DNA of 64,000 nucleotides, from NCBI GenBank assembly GCA_035765135.1, contig DASTYE010000010.1:1-64000 (forward strand). The letters are read 5' to 3'. Made by a program: the position numbers and the translations under genes. This DNA comes from JAICNG01 sp035765135 (lineage in GTDB: Bacteria > Gemmatimonadota > Gemmatimonadetes > Gemmatimonadales > Gemmatimonadaceae). Positions 53,298 through 61,304 of this stretch are shown piece after piece (the first letter of the stretch is position 1; every line of letters begins with the position of its first letter). The notes beneath the pieces are model-generated. The model worked only from the letters and a program-made list of their open reading frames with translations, was not told where the DNA came from and did not search any database.

Positions 53298-54407
53298 CTA
53301 GCGCGCAGCCGCCTTCAGTCGAACCGGCTGGCGCCGAGCGCCCCACTGGCCCGGGCGGCCGGCGAAGACGCCGGCGCAGGCGGTATGGCAGCGTTGGCAT
53401 CTGCCGTCATCGGTGAGGTTCCACTCGAGCAGATCGTACCAGTCACGAACGATGAGTGGCGCCCCGCACGCGTGACATCGCGTCGTGCCTCCATCGGCAT
53501 CATGGACATTCCCGGTGTACGCGTACCGCACGCCGTTTCGCATCGCGATCTGACGAGCGCGCGCGAGCGTTGCCGGAGGGGTGTGCGGCCGGTCGAGCAT
53601 TCTCCAATCCGGGTGAAACGCCGTGAAGTGCATTGGGACGTCGGGCCCGAGCTGCTCGACGACCCACCGCGTCATGGCATCGAATTCGTCATCGCTGTCG
53701 TTGAGTCCCGGAATGACGAGGTTGGTGATCTCGACCCAGACGTTCGTCTCGCGCTTGAGATAGACCAGCGTGTCGAGCACCGGCTGAAGATGCCCGGCGC
53801 ACACCTCGTGATAGAACGACTCGGTGAATCCCTTGAGGTCCACGTTCGCCGCGTCCATGTACTCATAGAACTCGGTGCGCGCTTCGGCGTTCTGGTATCC
53901 CGCGGTGACGGCGACGCTCTTGAGCCCACGAGAGCGGCACGCCCGCGCGACGTCGATCGCGTACTCGTGGAAGATCACGGGATCGTTGTACGTGAACGCC
54001 ACGCTCCTGCATCCAAGCCGAATCGCCGTGTTCGCGATCGCGTCAGGCAAGGCAGCGTCCGCGAGCGTGTCGATCTCGCGCGACTTCGAGATGTCCCAGT
54101 TCTGGCAGAACTTGCAGGCGAGATTGCATCCGGCGGTGCCGAAGGAGAGCACCGGCGTGCCGGGCAGGAAGTGGTTCAGCGGCTTTTTCTCGATGGGGTC
54201 GACGCAGAAGCCGCTCGACCGTCCATAGGTCGTGAGGACGATCTCGCCTCCGTGACACGCGCGAACGAAGCACAGCCCCCGCTGTCCGTCACGCAGCTTG
54301 CACTCGCGCGGGCAGACGTCGCACTGGACACGTCCGTCCTCCAGGCGATGCCAATGCCTGGTGGGGACGACGAAGGTAGGATCGTCGACGATCGAGTCCG
54401 GCGGCAC
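53298..54407 (-). CDS. amrS: AmmeMemoRadiSam system radical SAM enzyme (AmrS)
   Basis: This is a 369-residue radical SAM protein. The [4Fe-4S] motif CNLACKFC (Cys94, Cys98, Cys101) has the usual CxxxCxxC spacing. The neighbouring FTYNDPVIFHEYA, DLKGFTESFYHEV and ITNLVIPGLNDSD segments are typical of the AmrS group, and Cys-rich N-terminal (VQCDVCPRECKLRDGQRGLC) and C-terminal (CHACG, CQRCH) clusters could hold extra iron-sulfur centres or zinc. Partners AmrA (AMMECR1 domain) and AmrB (Memo-like) are not in the window. Function of the system is not established. Confidence 0.88.
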   Translation of the reverse strand: MPPDSIVDDPTFVVPTRHWHRLEDGRVQCDVCPRECKLRDGQRGLCFVRACHGGEIVLTTYGRSSGFCVDPIEKKPLNHFLPGTPVLSFGTAGCNLACKFCQNWDISKSREIDTLADAALPDAIANTAIRLGCRSVAFTYNDPVIFHEYAIDVARACRSRGLKSVAVTAGYQNAEARTEFYEYMDAANVDLKGFTESFYHEVCAGHLQPVLDTLVYLKRETNVWVEITNLVIPGLNDSDDEFDAMTRWVVEQLGPDVPMHFTAFHPDWRMLDRPHTPPATLARARQIAMRNGVRYAYTGNVHDADGGTTRCHACGAPLIVRDWYDLLEWNLTDDGRCQRCHTACAGVFAGRPGQWGARRQPVRLKAAAR

Positions 54408-54484
54408 TGCGACCTCTTCGGGCGTTTCCCGAAAGATGCGGCGCGGACCACAGTCTCACTACTGGCGGCCCGTTCCAGAGTCTT

Positions 54485-54538
54485 GCATCCAGGTTCAAAG
54501 GAGTGAACGGATCCCGCGAATGCGGCGGATCACGCGGA
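54485..54538. repeat. Left inverted arm of the GxxExxY cassette
   Basis: This is a 54-base sequence that pairs with 55005-55057: the alignment has one single-base gap and four mismatches. It begins GCATCCAGG and contains GTGAACGGAT and CCGCGAATGCGGCG. It lies 77 bases outside the start of the AmrS gene. No flanking target-site duplication is evident. Confidence 0.9.
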
Positions 54539-54614
54539 GTGCACCTCGAACCGGAAAGATCGGTGTGGCGATATTTTGAATGTGGCGGCCGCTTGGCCCG
54601 AGCTACTGTGGCTC

Positions 54615-55013
54615 ATGTCGAAGACCGAGCTGATTCAGGGTCCAATCACCCGTTCGGTAATTGGCGCCTTCTACGAGGTCTACAACACTCTCGGGTTCGG
54701 TTTCCTCGAGCACGTGTACGTCATGGCACTGGAGCGCGAATTACTCGGGCGCGGCCACCAGGTGGGTAGGGAAGTCAGCGTGCACGTGGCGTACAAAGGT
54801 CATATCCTCGGCGTTCAACGCATCGACATGATCGTTGACGAGAGGGTCGTCGTCGAAACCAAATCCACTCCCGAACTGCACGCTGGCGCGAAACGGCAAG
54901 TCCTCAATTACCTGCGCGCAACGAATCTGGAAGTTGGGCTTTTGCTGCATTTCGGATTAGAGCCGCGCTTCTACCGGCTGGTCTCCACTAATCAGCGCGG
55001 AGTATCCGCCTGA
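54615..55013 (+). CDS. GxxExxY-family protein (PD-(D/E)XK nuclease fold) inside inverted repeats
   Basis: This is a 132-residue protein with the family signature GFLEHVY (residues 29-35) that gives GxxExxY. The core IDMIVDERVVVETKST supplies Asp71, Glu81 and Lys83, arranged as a PD-(D/E)XK active site. Family members are small and often occur in several copies per genome; their biochemical role is unknown. The ATG at 54615 is preferred, although the frame is open from 54576. The gene fills most of the loop between arms 54485-54538 and 55005-55057, and its stop lies inside the right arm. Three 60-base samples are 48-60 percent GC, lower than the neighbours, consistent with transfer. Confidence 0.9.
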   Translation: MSKTELIQGPITRSVIGAFYEVYNTLGFGFLEHVYVMALERELLGRGHQVGREVSVHVAYKGHILGVQRIDMIVDERVVVETKSTPELHAGAKRQVLNYLRATNLEVGLLLHFGLEPRFYRLVSTNQRGVSA

Positions 55014-55057
55014 TTCGCCGCATTCGCGGAATCCGTTCACCCTTTGGACCTGGATGC
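55005..55057. repeat. Right inverted arm of the GxxExxY cassette
   Basis: This is the 53-base partner of 54485-54538. It contains the GxxExxY stop codon (55011-55013). Its outer end CACCCTTTGGACCTGGATGCC resembles the outer end of the right arm at 9822-9861. Confidence 0.9.
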
Positions 55058-55071
55058 CCGGAGTGGCACCC

Positions 55072-55311
55072 TCAATCGGCTCGTGGCGGCGGGTGAGACT
55101 GGCGCTTCACCTCGGCCTCGAGCGTGCGGGCCGCATTCTGCGCGCGAACGCTCGCCTGTCGCAGGTGCTCGACGGCCACTGCCAGGCGCTCGAAGGCGAC
55201 GCGCGCTCGCAACAGCGAGTCGCGGGCCGACAACAAGTCGGCGACCGTGTTGCGGACGTTGGGCGCCAGAAGCGCGTCTACGTCCTGAGGGCTCAGGGGC
55301 TCGGTGGGCAT
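55072..55311 (-). CDS. Small hypothetical coiled-coil protein after the ABC permease
   Basis: This is a 79-residue helical protein beginning MPTEPLSPQDVDALLAPNVR. It has a long run of Ala/Leu/Arg residues suited to a coiled coil (LLSARDSLLRARVAFERLAVAVEHLRQASVRAQNA). No motif or signal peptide is recognised. It lies 40 bases downstream of the ABC permease on the same strand, so it may be co-transcribed and serve as an accessory subunit. Evidence is limited to composition and position, and a non-coding reading cannot be excluded. Confidence 0.5.
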   Translation of the reverse strand: MPTEPLSPQDVDALLAPNVRNTVADLLSARDSLLRARVAFERLAVAVEHLRQASVRAQNAARTLEAEVKRQSHPPPRAD

Positions 55312-55351
55312 GGACAGTACTGAGCGTGCAACACTCGTGCGAGCAGCCCCA

Positions 55352-56440
55352 TCAGCGCCACCGGAAGAGCGCCAGCGCCGAGGCAAAGCTCAGGGACAGC
55401 CACGCGGCGAGAATGGCGAGCTCGGGGGCGAGGGCCACGACGGATGCACCCTCGAGCAGGGTCGCTCGCAAGGCGTCGACGGCTGCCGTGAGCGGCAGCG
55501 CCTGGATCACCGGCTGCGCGGCATCCGGGAAATTCGACGCCGAAAAGAACACGCCCGAGAAGATCCACATCGGCAGCATGACGAGGTTCATGAGCCCGGA
55601 CGCACCCTCGATCGTCCGCACGCGCGAGGCGACGAGGAGGCCAATCGCGCTGAAGGCGAGGGCGGAGGTCAACGCGACGAGCGCGATCGTGCCGAACGAT
55701 CCGCGCGCCGGCACGCCGAACACGAGGATGCCGAAGGCGAGGAATCCGCCCACCTCGAGCACCAGCATCGCCAGCCGGGACAGAATGAACGAAGCGAGGT
55801 ACTGCGCGCGCGACATCGGCGTCGCGATCAGGCGCTTGAGGAGCTTTCGCCGCCGCGCCTCGACGATCGTGAAGCCGACGCCCCAGATGCCGCTGCCCAT
55901 CAGGTTCATCGCGAGCAGCCCGGGCACGACGAAGTCGATGTACCGGGCGCCGGGCTCTCGCACCCGCCGCTCGCGCACGGTAGCGACATCCTCCCGCCCC
56001 GCCGCGCGCTGAACCGCATCGTCGACGAGCAGGCGCGCTGTTCGCGCGTCGGGGCGCGTGTCGTCATAACGATACTCGACCGTTCGCGCGGCGCGTGGGA
56101 TCGCGAAGAGCGCGATACGACCGGTGCGCAGTGCATGCATGCCGGCGCTGTCGTCGAGCGGAACGACTTCCAGCCTCGGATCACGGGCGATCGCATCGGT
56201 CAACGCACCCGCTGCCGGGTCCGACACGAGGACGCCGACTTTCACAGCCTCTGGCGGCCGCTCCCGAAATGCTATGCCGAGGCCGGCCGCCAGCAGTATC
56301 GGAAAGATGAAGACCCAGAACACCGCCTCGGGCTCACGCCAGAACTCGAGGAAGCGAACCATCACGAGGCGGACGAGTGGATGCTCGCGGAATCCGCGAC
56401 GCTCACGAACGGAGGACGCCGGCGCGGCGGTCGCGCTCAT
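55352..56440 (-). CDS. ABC-2 type transporter permease
   Basis: This is a 362-residue ABC-2 permease. The N-terminal helix FWVFIFPILLAAGLGIAF is followed by an extracytoplasmic domain of about 140 residues and then five helices including LASFILSRLAMLVLEVGGFLAFGILVFG and LMNLVMLPMWIFSGVFFSASNFP, with the LPLTAAVDALR element before the last helix, as in DrrB/YhhJ-type exporters. It starts with an ATGA overlap with the ATPase gene. The pair forms an exporter of a small hydrophobic compound or polysaccharide component; the substrate is unknown. Confidence 0.9.
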   Translation of the reverse strand: MSATAAPASSVRERRGFREHPLVRLVMVRFLEFWREPEAVFWVFIFPILLAAGLGIAFRERPPEAVKVGVLVSDPAAGALTDAIARDPRLEVVPLDDSAGMHALRTGRIALFAIPRAARTVEYRYDDTRPDARTARLLVDDAVQRAAGREDVATVRERRVREPGARYIDFVVPGLLAMNLMGSGIWGVGFTIVEARRRKLLKRLIATPMSRAQYLASFILSRLAMLVLEVGGFLAFGILVFGVPARGSFGTIALVALTSALAFSAIGLLVASRVRTIEGASGLMNLVMLPMWIFSGVFFSASNFPDAAQPVIQALPLTAAVDALRATLLEGASVVALAPELAILAAWLSLSFASALALFRWR

Positions 56441-57381
56441 GCTTCCTCCCGCAAGTGGCGTCCGGTGAGCGAGACGAAGACATCCTCGAGCGTGGCGGAA
56501 TGCGTGCGAAGCTCCGAGAGGGTCGCACCGCGACGCTCCAGCTCGGCGAGAATGGCCGGCACGGCCAAATGAAGCTCAGCGACCGTCAGCGCCCATGTGC
56601 CCTCGTTCGCTCGAACGCTCTGCACACCACGGATGGACTCGAGCGTCTCCGGCGCCAGCGCGACACCGTCGCCTAACGCAAACTCGACGACATGCTCGGC
56701 GCCGAGTGACTGCACGAGCTCGCGCGGTGTGCCGAGCGCGATCGCGCGTCCGCGATCGACGATCGCGACGCGATCGCATAGGCGCTCCGCCTCCTCCATG
56801 TAGTGCGTCGTCAGCACGATCGTTCTCCCGCCAGCGCGCAGGTCGCCGATCAGGTCCCAGAGCTGACGACGCGCTTGCGGGTCGAGCCCGGTCGTGGGCT
56901 CGTCCAGGAAGAGAAGCTGTGGGTCGCCGACGAGGGCGCACGCCAGCGCGAGCCGTTGCTTCTGTCCACCGGATAGTGAGCCCACGCGCGCGCGAGCCTT
57001 TTCGGTGAGCTGTACGAGCGCGATGACATCCGCCGGGTCGCGGCCGCGATTGTAGAAGCTCCGAAAGAGGCGCACGGTTTCGCGCACGGTCAGCTTCTCG
57101 GCCAGCTGCGTCTCCTGAAGCTGGATGCCGAGGAGGTTCCGCAGCTCCCGCTCATGCGTCGACCAGCGGCGGCCGAGTACCTCCACGTCGCCCGAGTCGG
57201 GAGCGAGCAGCCCTTCGCAGATTTCGATGGTGGTCGTCTTGCCGGCGCCGTTCGGTCCGAGCAGCCCGAAGCACTCCCCGTGAAGGACCTCGAGATCGAG
57301 CCCGTCAACGGCGACCACGTCACTGTAGCGCTTGTTCAGTCCGCGCACGGCGAGCGCGGCGGTCGCTATCGACGTGTCCAC
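56437..57381 (-). CDS. ABC transporter ATP-binding protein
   Basis: This is a 314-residue ATPase with Walker A GPNGAGKTT, the Q-loop, signature LSGGQKQRLALA, Walker B LLFLDEPTTGLD and the H-loop TTHYMEEAERL, so it is catalytically complete. The last 70 residues form the DrrA-type C-terminal extension (GVQSVRANEGTWALTV). It overlaps the permease gene by four bases and its own start overlaps the 3' end of the upstream HTH gene by 16 bases. Confidence 0.93.
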   Translation of the reverse strand: MDTSIATAALAVRGLNKRYSDVVAVDGLDLEVLHGECFGLLGPNGAGKTTTIEICEGLLAPDSGDVEVLGRRWSTHERELRNLLGIQLQETQLAEKLTVRETVRLFRSFYNRGRDPADVIALVQLTEKARARVGSLSGGQKQRLALACALVGDPQLLFLDEPTTGLDPQARRQLWDLIGDLRAGGRTIVLTTHYMEEAERLCDRVAIVDRGRAIALGTPRELVQSLGAEHVVEFALGDGVALAPETLESIRGVQSVRANEGTWALTVAELHLAVPAILAELERRGATLSELRTHSATLEDVFVSLTGRHLREEA

Positions 57382-57680
57382 GGTCGATGCACGGTGTACG
57401 TTGGTGCGGAGGTCGGCGTCATTTGCGACACTGAAATCAGCCGCCGGCGCGCGAGCGCGCGCAATGCGTTTTGCACCGCACGCTTGGAAACACCGGTGCC
57501 CTCGGCGATGGCGCGAAGGGGGATCGCATCGCTTTCCGCACGTCCGCCATCCGTATGACGCCAGAGGTACAGGTAGACGACGAACGCCGACGGCCGCCGA
57601 TCGTGCCCGATGAGGTCGGGCATCAGCGTGTCGATGATGTAGGGCTCGATCGCCAGGCGTGCTATGGCACTCATTGCCAT
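57366..57680 (-). CDS. Small helix-turn-helix protein upstream of the ABC exporter
   Basis: This is a protein of about 104 residues with a winged-helix type HTH: SAFVVYLYLWRHTDGGR, then IPLRAIAEGTGVSKRAVQNALRALARRRLISVS. The recognition helix KRAVQNALRALARR suits DNA binding. It overlaps the ATPase gene start by 16 bases on the same strand and is the first gene of the exporter run, so it may regulate it. The ATG at 57680 is chosen; 57674 and 57719 are alternatives. It is divergent from the VOC gene. Confidence 0.72.
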   Translation of the reverse strand: MAMSAIARLAIEPYIIDTLMPDLIGHDRRPSAFVVYLYLWRHTDGGRAESDAIPLRAIAEGTGVSKRAVQNALRALARRRLISVSQMTPTSAPTYTVHRPWTRR

Positions 57681-57760
57681 GGCACTATCTGCACGGCTGG
57701 ACGCTCGCGGCCGATGCACGGAAATTTGCCGCGACCACTCATTCGCGCGAGGAATCCGAA

Positions 57761-58123
57761 ATGATCAGGGGCATCAAGTTCGCCAGCATTCCCGTTCGCG
57801 ACCAGGATCGTGCGTTGGCATTCTGGCGCGACCAGGTCGGTCTGGCGGTAGCCACGGACCAGCCAATGGGGAAACAGCGTTGGATCGAGCTGCGCATCCC
57901 CGGTGCCGACACTCGACTGGTACTTCACACAGCGGACGGTCAGGAGAACCGGATCGGGACGGACCAGAATGTGGTGTTCTGGACCGATGATGTCGAGAAG
58001 ACGGCAAAGGAGCTCGCGGCCAAGGGAGTCACCTTCGCGTCGCAGCCGAAAAAGGAACCGTGGGGGACGTTCGCGATCTTTCAGGATCCCGACGGCAACC
58101 GCTTCGTGCTCGGGACGAAGTAG
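57761..58123 (+). CDS. VOC-family (glyoxalase-like) protein
   Basis: This is a 120-residue single-domain vicinal-oxygen-chelate protein with the signature IKFASIPVRDQDRALAFWRDQVGLAV and the C-terminal IFQDPDGNRFVLGTK. The beta-alpha-beta units are complete and a metal-binding Glu or His set could be formed by homodimerisation. Exact function (dioxygenase, glyoxalase or resistance protein) cannot be read from the sequence. The ATG at 57761 follows GAGG at 57749-57752. It ends three bases from the convergent hypothetical gene. Confidence 0.9.
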   Translation: MIRGIKFASIPVRDQDRALAFWRDQVGLAVATDQPMGKQRWIELRIPGADTRLVLHTADGQENRIGTDQNVVFWTDDVEKTAKELAAKGVTFASQPKKEPWGTFAIFQDPDGNRFVLGTK

Positions 58124-58126
58124 CGG

Positions 58127-58555
58127 TCAGGGACGACTCGGCCACGGCGGCTCGCCGGTCGCGCCGCGATACTCGATCCCCTCGAGCGCGCCACCGCCGC
58201 GGACCTCCCAGATGGCGCCGCGTCCGCGCGGCGAGCAGCGAAGCTCCGAGCCGTCACCGAACCGCAGCGTGATCTCGCCCGCTCGCAGGATCTCGAGCCA
58301 TTCGAGACGGCGCTGGAGGAGGCCGAGCAGCGGCGCCAGGCGCTCCGGCTCGCCGGGGTCGATTTCGCGCTCGGAGCCGTCGGGCTCCCGGTACTGAAAC
58401 GGAGCAGCGATCCGCACTTCTGCGGATGCTTCGAGCGTCCAGGTCTCGATGCGCATCGCGGCCGGCTCGACGCAAATCCGCGTGACGCGATGCGCGTCGA
58501 ACGTCCACCGGTGACGGTCAGCCGATTCTTCGAGCGTCGCCGTCATCTGCGTCAC
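58127..58555 (-). CDS. Hypothetical protein
   Basis: This is a 142-residue acidic soluble protein. It begins MTQMTATLEESADRHRWTFD, contains TRICVEPAAMRIETWTLEAS and ITLRFGDGSELRCSPRGRGAIWEV, and ends GEPPWPSRP. The alternating strand pattern suggests a small beta-rich domain, perhaps DUF6188-like. No catalytic motif is seen. It lies 4 bases downstream of msrA on the same strand and is probably co-transcribed with it. Confidence 0.7.
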   Translation of the reverse strand: MTQMTATLEESADRHRWTFDAHRVTRICVEPAAMRIETWTLEASAEVRIAAPFQYREPDGSEREIDPGEPERLAPLLGLLQRRLEWLEILRAGEITLRFGDGSELRCSPRGRGAIWEVRGGGALEGIEYRGATGEPPWPSRP

Positions 58556-58559
58556 GCCT

Positions 58560-59105
58560 TCAAACCGCCAGGCGCTCGAAGTGCATTTTGCGCAGCTTCG
58601 CGATCTTCGGGGCGATCACACCCTGACAGTAGGGCTGCCGCGAGTTCCGCGCGTAGTAGTCCTGGTGGTACGTCTCCGCGGGATAGAACGCCTTCATCGG
58701 CTCGATCGACGTGACGATCGGTGAATCGTAGACGCCGCTCGCCTCCAGCTCCTTGATCGCGCGCTCCGCCTCCATGTGCTGCTCGTCGGTGTGCGGGAAG
58801 ATCGCCGACCGGTACTGCGTCCCCACGTCTCCCCCTTGGCGGTTGAGCTGCGTGGGGTCGTGGATGGTGAAGAAGACGTCGAGCAGATCGCGGAAGCTGA
58901 TGATCGATGGATCGAACGTCACCTGCGCGACTTCCGCATGTCCGGTGGCGCCGGTGCACACTTGCTCATAGGTGGGATTCGGCCGGATGCCCCCGGCGTA
59001 TCCCGACTCCACCGTGATCACGCCCTTGAGAAGACGAAAGCCGGCGTCGAGACACCAGAAGCATCCGCCGGCGAGTGTCGCGACTTCATGTCGAGTGTCA
59101 GTCAT
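58560..59105 (-). CDS. msrA: Peptide methionine sulfoxide reductase A
   Basis: This is a 181-residue enzyme that reduces methionine-S-sulfoxide in proteins. The active-site motif GGCFWC (Cys15, with Cys18) is at the N-terminus. GYAGG, YEQVCTGATGHAEVAQVTFDP, DPTQLNRQGGDVGTQYRSAIF and YHQDYYARN are all family hallmarks. Length and residue order are normal. It is part of a minus-strand run of stress-related genes from about 61.2 to 58.1 kb. Confidence 0.96.
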   Translation of the reverse strand: MTDTRHEVATLAGGCFWCLDAGFRLLKGVITVESGYAGGIRPNPTYEQVCTGATGHAEVAQVTFDPSIISFRDLLDVFFTIHDPTQLNRQGGDVGTQYRSAIFPHTDEQHMEAERAIKELEASGVYDSPIVTSIEPMKAFYPAETYHQDYYARNSRQPYCQGVIAPKIAKLRKMHFERLAV

Positions 59106-59177
59106 GATCGAACGCTAAACGACGTCATATTCGACCGCTACATCCGGGGTCGCGACCGCGACCGTGCCGTAGAGTGG

Positions 59178-59570
59178 TCACCGCTTCTGAAACTCCTCAA
59201 TGAGTACGCCGGCTCGATCTTTCGAAATGCCGGCGAGCGTGAAGCGAACGCGCACCGAGTTGAAGAGCGTGACGTCGGGCCGCACTGGACGACTGCGGTC
59301 GACGATCGCCTGCACGCGTACTGATATATCCCCGATCGGGACGGATCGTTCACGCGCGATGACTTGCACGAGCTCGACGCCACACGCCGCAACGCCGGCG
59401 AGGAACGCCTCCGGCGGCGTCACTTCCTCGCCGGGGCACCCATTTGGAATTGGGCCGTCGACGATGAAGTGGTGTGTGCGAGCGCTGCACAATACCCGTC
59501 CGAACGTGGATGTGGAGCGCGCACCGACGGCGTAGTCGCGAGGGGTAGGTGCGGGAGCAGTCATATCCAT
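59178..59570 (-). CDS. OsmC-family protein
   Basis: This is a 130-residue OsmC/Ohr-type protein. It shows the family's PPEAFLAGVAACGVELVQVIARE segment, whose Cys is the candidate peroxidatic or thiol residue, and IPNGCPGEEVTPPE before it, so two cysteines are available. OsmC proteins reduce organic hydroperoxides. The start overlaps the 3' end of the TM2 gene by 10 bases. A strong link to msrA (72 bases away) suggests a shared oxidative-stress role. Confidence 0.85.
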   Translation of the reverse strand: MDMTAPAPTPRDYAVGARSTSTFGRVLCSARTHHFIVDGPIPNGCPGEEVTPPEAFLAGVAACGVELVQVIARERSVPIGDISVRVQAIVDRSRPVRPDVTLFNSVRVRFTLAGISKDRAGVLIEEFQKR

Positions 59571-59884
59571 TCCGTGATGCGGCGGCCTTCGTCATCACGG
59601 AACTGGCCAGTGATGAGCATGATCAGGTCCGCGAGCCACCAGATCCCGAGGCCGCCCATCGTCAGGAGCATCAGCAGTCCTGTCCCGTGCTTCCCGACGT
59701 AGAAGCGGTGCGCTCCAAACACCCCCACGATCAGGCAGAGCAGCCCTGCCGTAAGCCCTCGGCGCTCGCTCGGCACGTCACGCATGGCGACCGACGCGCT
59801 CCTCGCATCGAACTGGATCGCTCCACAATGCGGGCACTCGCGCGCGATCGCGGAGATCTCCGCGTCGCAGGAGTGGCACGGCAT
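59561..59884 (-). CDS. TM2-domain protein with N-terminal zinc ribbon
   Basis: This is a protein of about 107 residues. The N-terminus has two CxxC pairs (MPCHSCDAEIS and ECPHCG), forming a zinc ribbon. The rest is a TM2 domain: GLTAGLLCLIVGVFGAHRFYVGKHGTGLLMLLTMGGLGIWWLADLI, two helices with the conserved G-HRFY-G turn. Function of bacterial TM2 proteins is unknown. The ATG at 59884 gives the zinc ribbon at the N-terminus; 59914 is the upstream alternative. Confidence 0.85.
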   Translation of the reverse strand: MPCHSCDAEISAIARECPHCGAIQFDARSASVAMRDVPSERRGLTAGLLCLIVGVFGAHRFYVGKHGTGLLMLLTMGGLGIWWLADLIMLITGQFRDDEGRRITEWI

Positions 59885-59974
59885 GGTAGCGGTGATCGGC
59901 GACTGATACGTCACGGGCCCTCCAGCGGTGGAGCGCCTACCTTAGTGCGCTCCGCGCGCCGCCGCAACGCCAGG

Positions 59975-60244
59975 TCAACGAAGGAAACGCTCCGCGAGTT
60001 GCTCGAGCCTCTCGTCGCCTTCGTCCCGGGCCCGGTCGCGAATTCGCGCGACATGCGGATGGAGACGCGGCTCTCCCCATCGGTAGCCGGTGGCCTCTTC
60101 AGCATCCCCGGTTGCGCCTTCGCGTGCGCCCTCGAGCAGAGCGGCAGCGGCCGCTTCGTCGAAGTCGGGCGCATCTCGCGACGGCAGCGCAAAGCGACGA
60201 ACGGGGCCGCCGCTGGAGTCTTCGTTGACGAAAGCGCGGGACAA
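59975..60244 (-). CDS. Small hypothetical acidic protein
   Basis: This is an 89-residue protein with a patterned sequence: RRFALPSRDAPDFDEAAAAALLEGAREG, then EEATGYRWGEPRLHPHVARI, ending LEQLAERFLR. The regular Asp/Glu/Ala composition and the conserved-looking ATGYRWGEP segment suggest a real protein, but I cannot name a family. It lies between the NAD-binding gene and the TM2 gene on the same strand. Confidence 0.65.
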   Translation of the reverse strand: MSRAFVNEDSSGGPVRRFALPSRDAPDFDEAAAAALLEGAREGATGDAEEATGYRWGEPRLHPHVARIRDRARDEGDERLEQLAERFLR

Positions 60245-60315
60245 TTCGGGTTCTCCGTATTGAGCGGCAGAGACTCGATGTCAGAGGTGAGATGTCAGGA
60301 AGTGAGATCGACGAA

Positions 60316-60954
60316 TCATGGTCGAAGCTCAGCGGACTCGAGGACCGCGATACCCGGTTGATCCTTTCTCGCGGCGCGAAGCAGCGCGGCTGCGACGTCC
60401 CGCGCGTGTATGGGCTTGTATCGCCTGGGGGTGATTGCCGTGAACAGCTTGCCTATCGATTCGCCGAGTCGCCTCTCGCGACGCTCGCCGAGCAGAAGCG
60501 AAGGGCGAACGATGGTGACGCTGCGGTAGGGCAGCGCCCGGATCGCCGCCTCCACCTCTCCCTTCACGCGACTGTAGAAGATTCGCGATTTCACGTTGGC
60601 GCCCACCGAGCTGACGAGCAGGAAATGCCGAACGCCCTGCCGAACTCCGATGCGAGCCGCGGCAACCGGGTAGTCATAGTCCACTCTCCGAAATCGCTCC
60701 TGCGACCCCGCCGTCTTGATCGTCGTGCCCAACGCGCAAACGATATGCGATACGCGGAAGTGCTCGGCCGCATCCTCGAGTCGCTCGAAGTCGATGATGC
60801 GCGTCTCGACCGGCAGTCGCGCGAGTGATTCATCGAGCGACCGGCGAACCAGTGCGATCACCGGGGCGAATGCGCCCGATTCCGCGAATTGCCTCACGCA
60901 TTCGGAGCCAACGAGACCGGTTGCGCCGAGTATCGCGACGGAGTCGGTGGGCAT
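60316..60954 (-). CDS. NAD(P)H-binding oxidoreductase-like protein
   Basis: This is a 212-residue Rossmann-fold protein: VAILGATGLVGSECVRQF (GxxGxxG), then VSHIVCALGTTIKTAGSQERF, the segment FLLVSSVGANVKSRIFYSRVKGEVE with a Ser and YxxxK-like arrangement, and VTIVRPSLLLGERRERRLGE. It belongs to the NAD(P)H-binding atypical SDR group that includes HTATIP2-like proteins. The reaction is unknown. It is part of the minus-strand run with the small genes on either side. Confidence 0.85.
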   Translation of the reverse strand: MPTDSVAILGATGLVGSECVRQFAESGAFAPVIALVRRSLDESLARLPVETRIIDFERLEDAAEHFRVSHIVCALGTTIKTAGSQERFRRVDYDYPVAAARIGVRQGVRHFLLVSSVGANVKSRIFYSRVKGEVEAAIRALPYRSVTIVRPSLLLGERRERRLGESIGKLFTAITPRRYKPIHARDVAAALLRAARKDQPGIAVLESAELRP

Positions 60955-60991
60955 CGAATCGCCTGAGAATACGTGGTGGGCTTATTCCACG

Positions 60992-61204
60992 TCAGGAATC
61001 GGAAGGCGCGAGCGCCTCGACCGAAAGGCTGAGGTCTCGCCGGAGCGCCGCATCGCCCGAGACGATGTCCCGCCACGCCAGCTCCTGCCCTTTGCGTTTC
61101 CCTTTTTCGGTGACTTTGATGCCTTCCCGCGAAATCGTGACTGTGTAGAGCCGGCCGTCCAGGTCGAGCTCGCGCTTGAACGGGCGATCGAGGGGCGTGG
61201 TCAT
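60992..61204 (-). CDS. Small conserved-looking hypothetical protein
   Basis: This is a 70-residue basic protein with an unusually regular sequence: PFKRELDLDGRLYTVTISREGIKVTEKGKRKGQELAWRDI. The beta-strand-like pattern and Lys/Arg content suggest a single small domain that may bind nucleic acid or another protein. The start at 61204 (ATG) is preferred. It opens the minus-strand run and is divergent from the prephenate-dehydratase-like gene. Confidence 0.65.
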   Translation of the reverse strand: MTTPLDRPFKRELDLDGRLYTVTISREGIKVTEKGKRKGQELAWRDIVSGDAALRRDLSLSVEALAPSDS

Positions 61205-61304
61205 TGGCGTGGTCTCTGAAGGTGCGGAGCATCTGTCCGCATATACGGGGCCTTTGTCTCTTCCTGGTTGACCGCGGGATTGGGGGGTGCACATTCCCCG
61301 GGCC

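Noticed and set aside
54485..55057. Classical insertion sequence
   Set aside because: There are terminal inverted repeats and one gene, but the protein has no DDE, Y1 or serine transposase motif and no target-site duplication is seen. It was kept as a GxxExxY cassette of unknown mobility.
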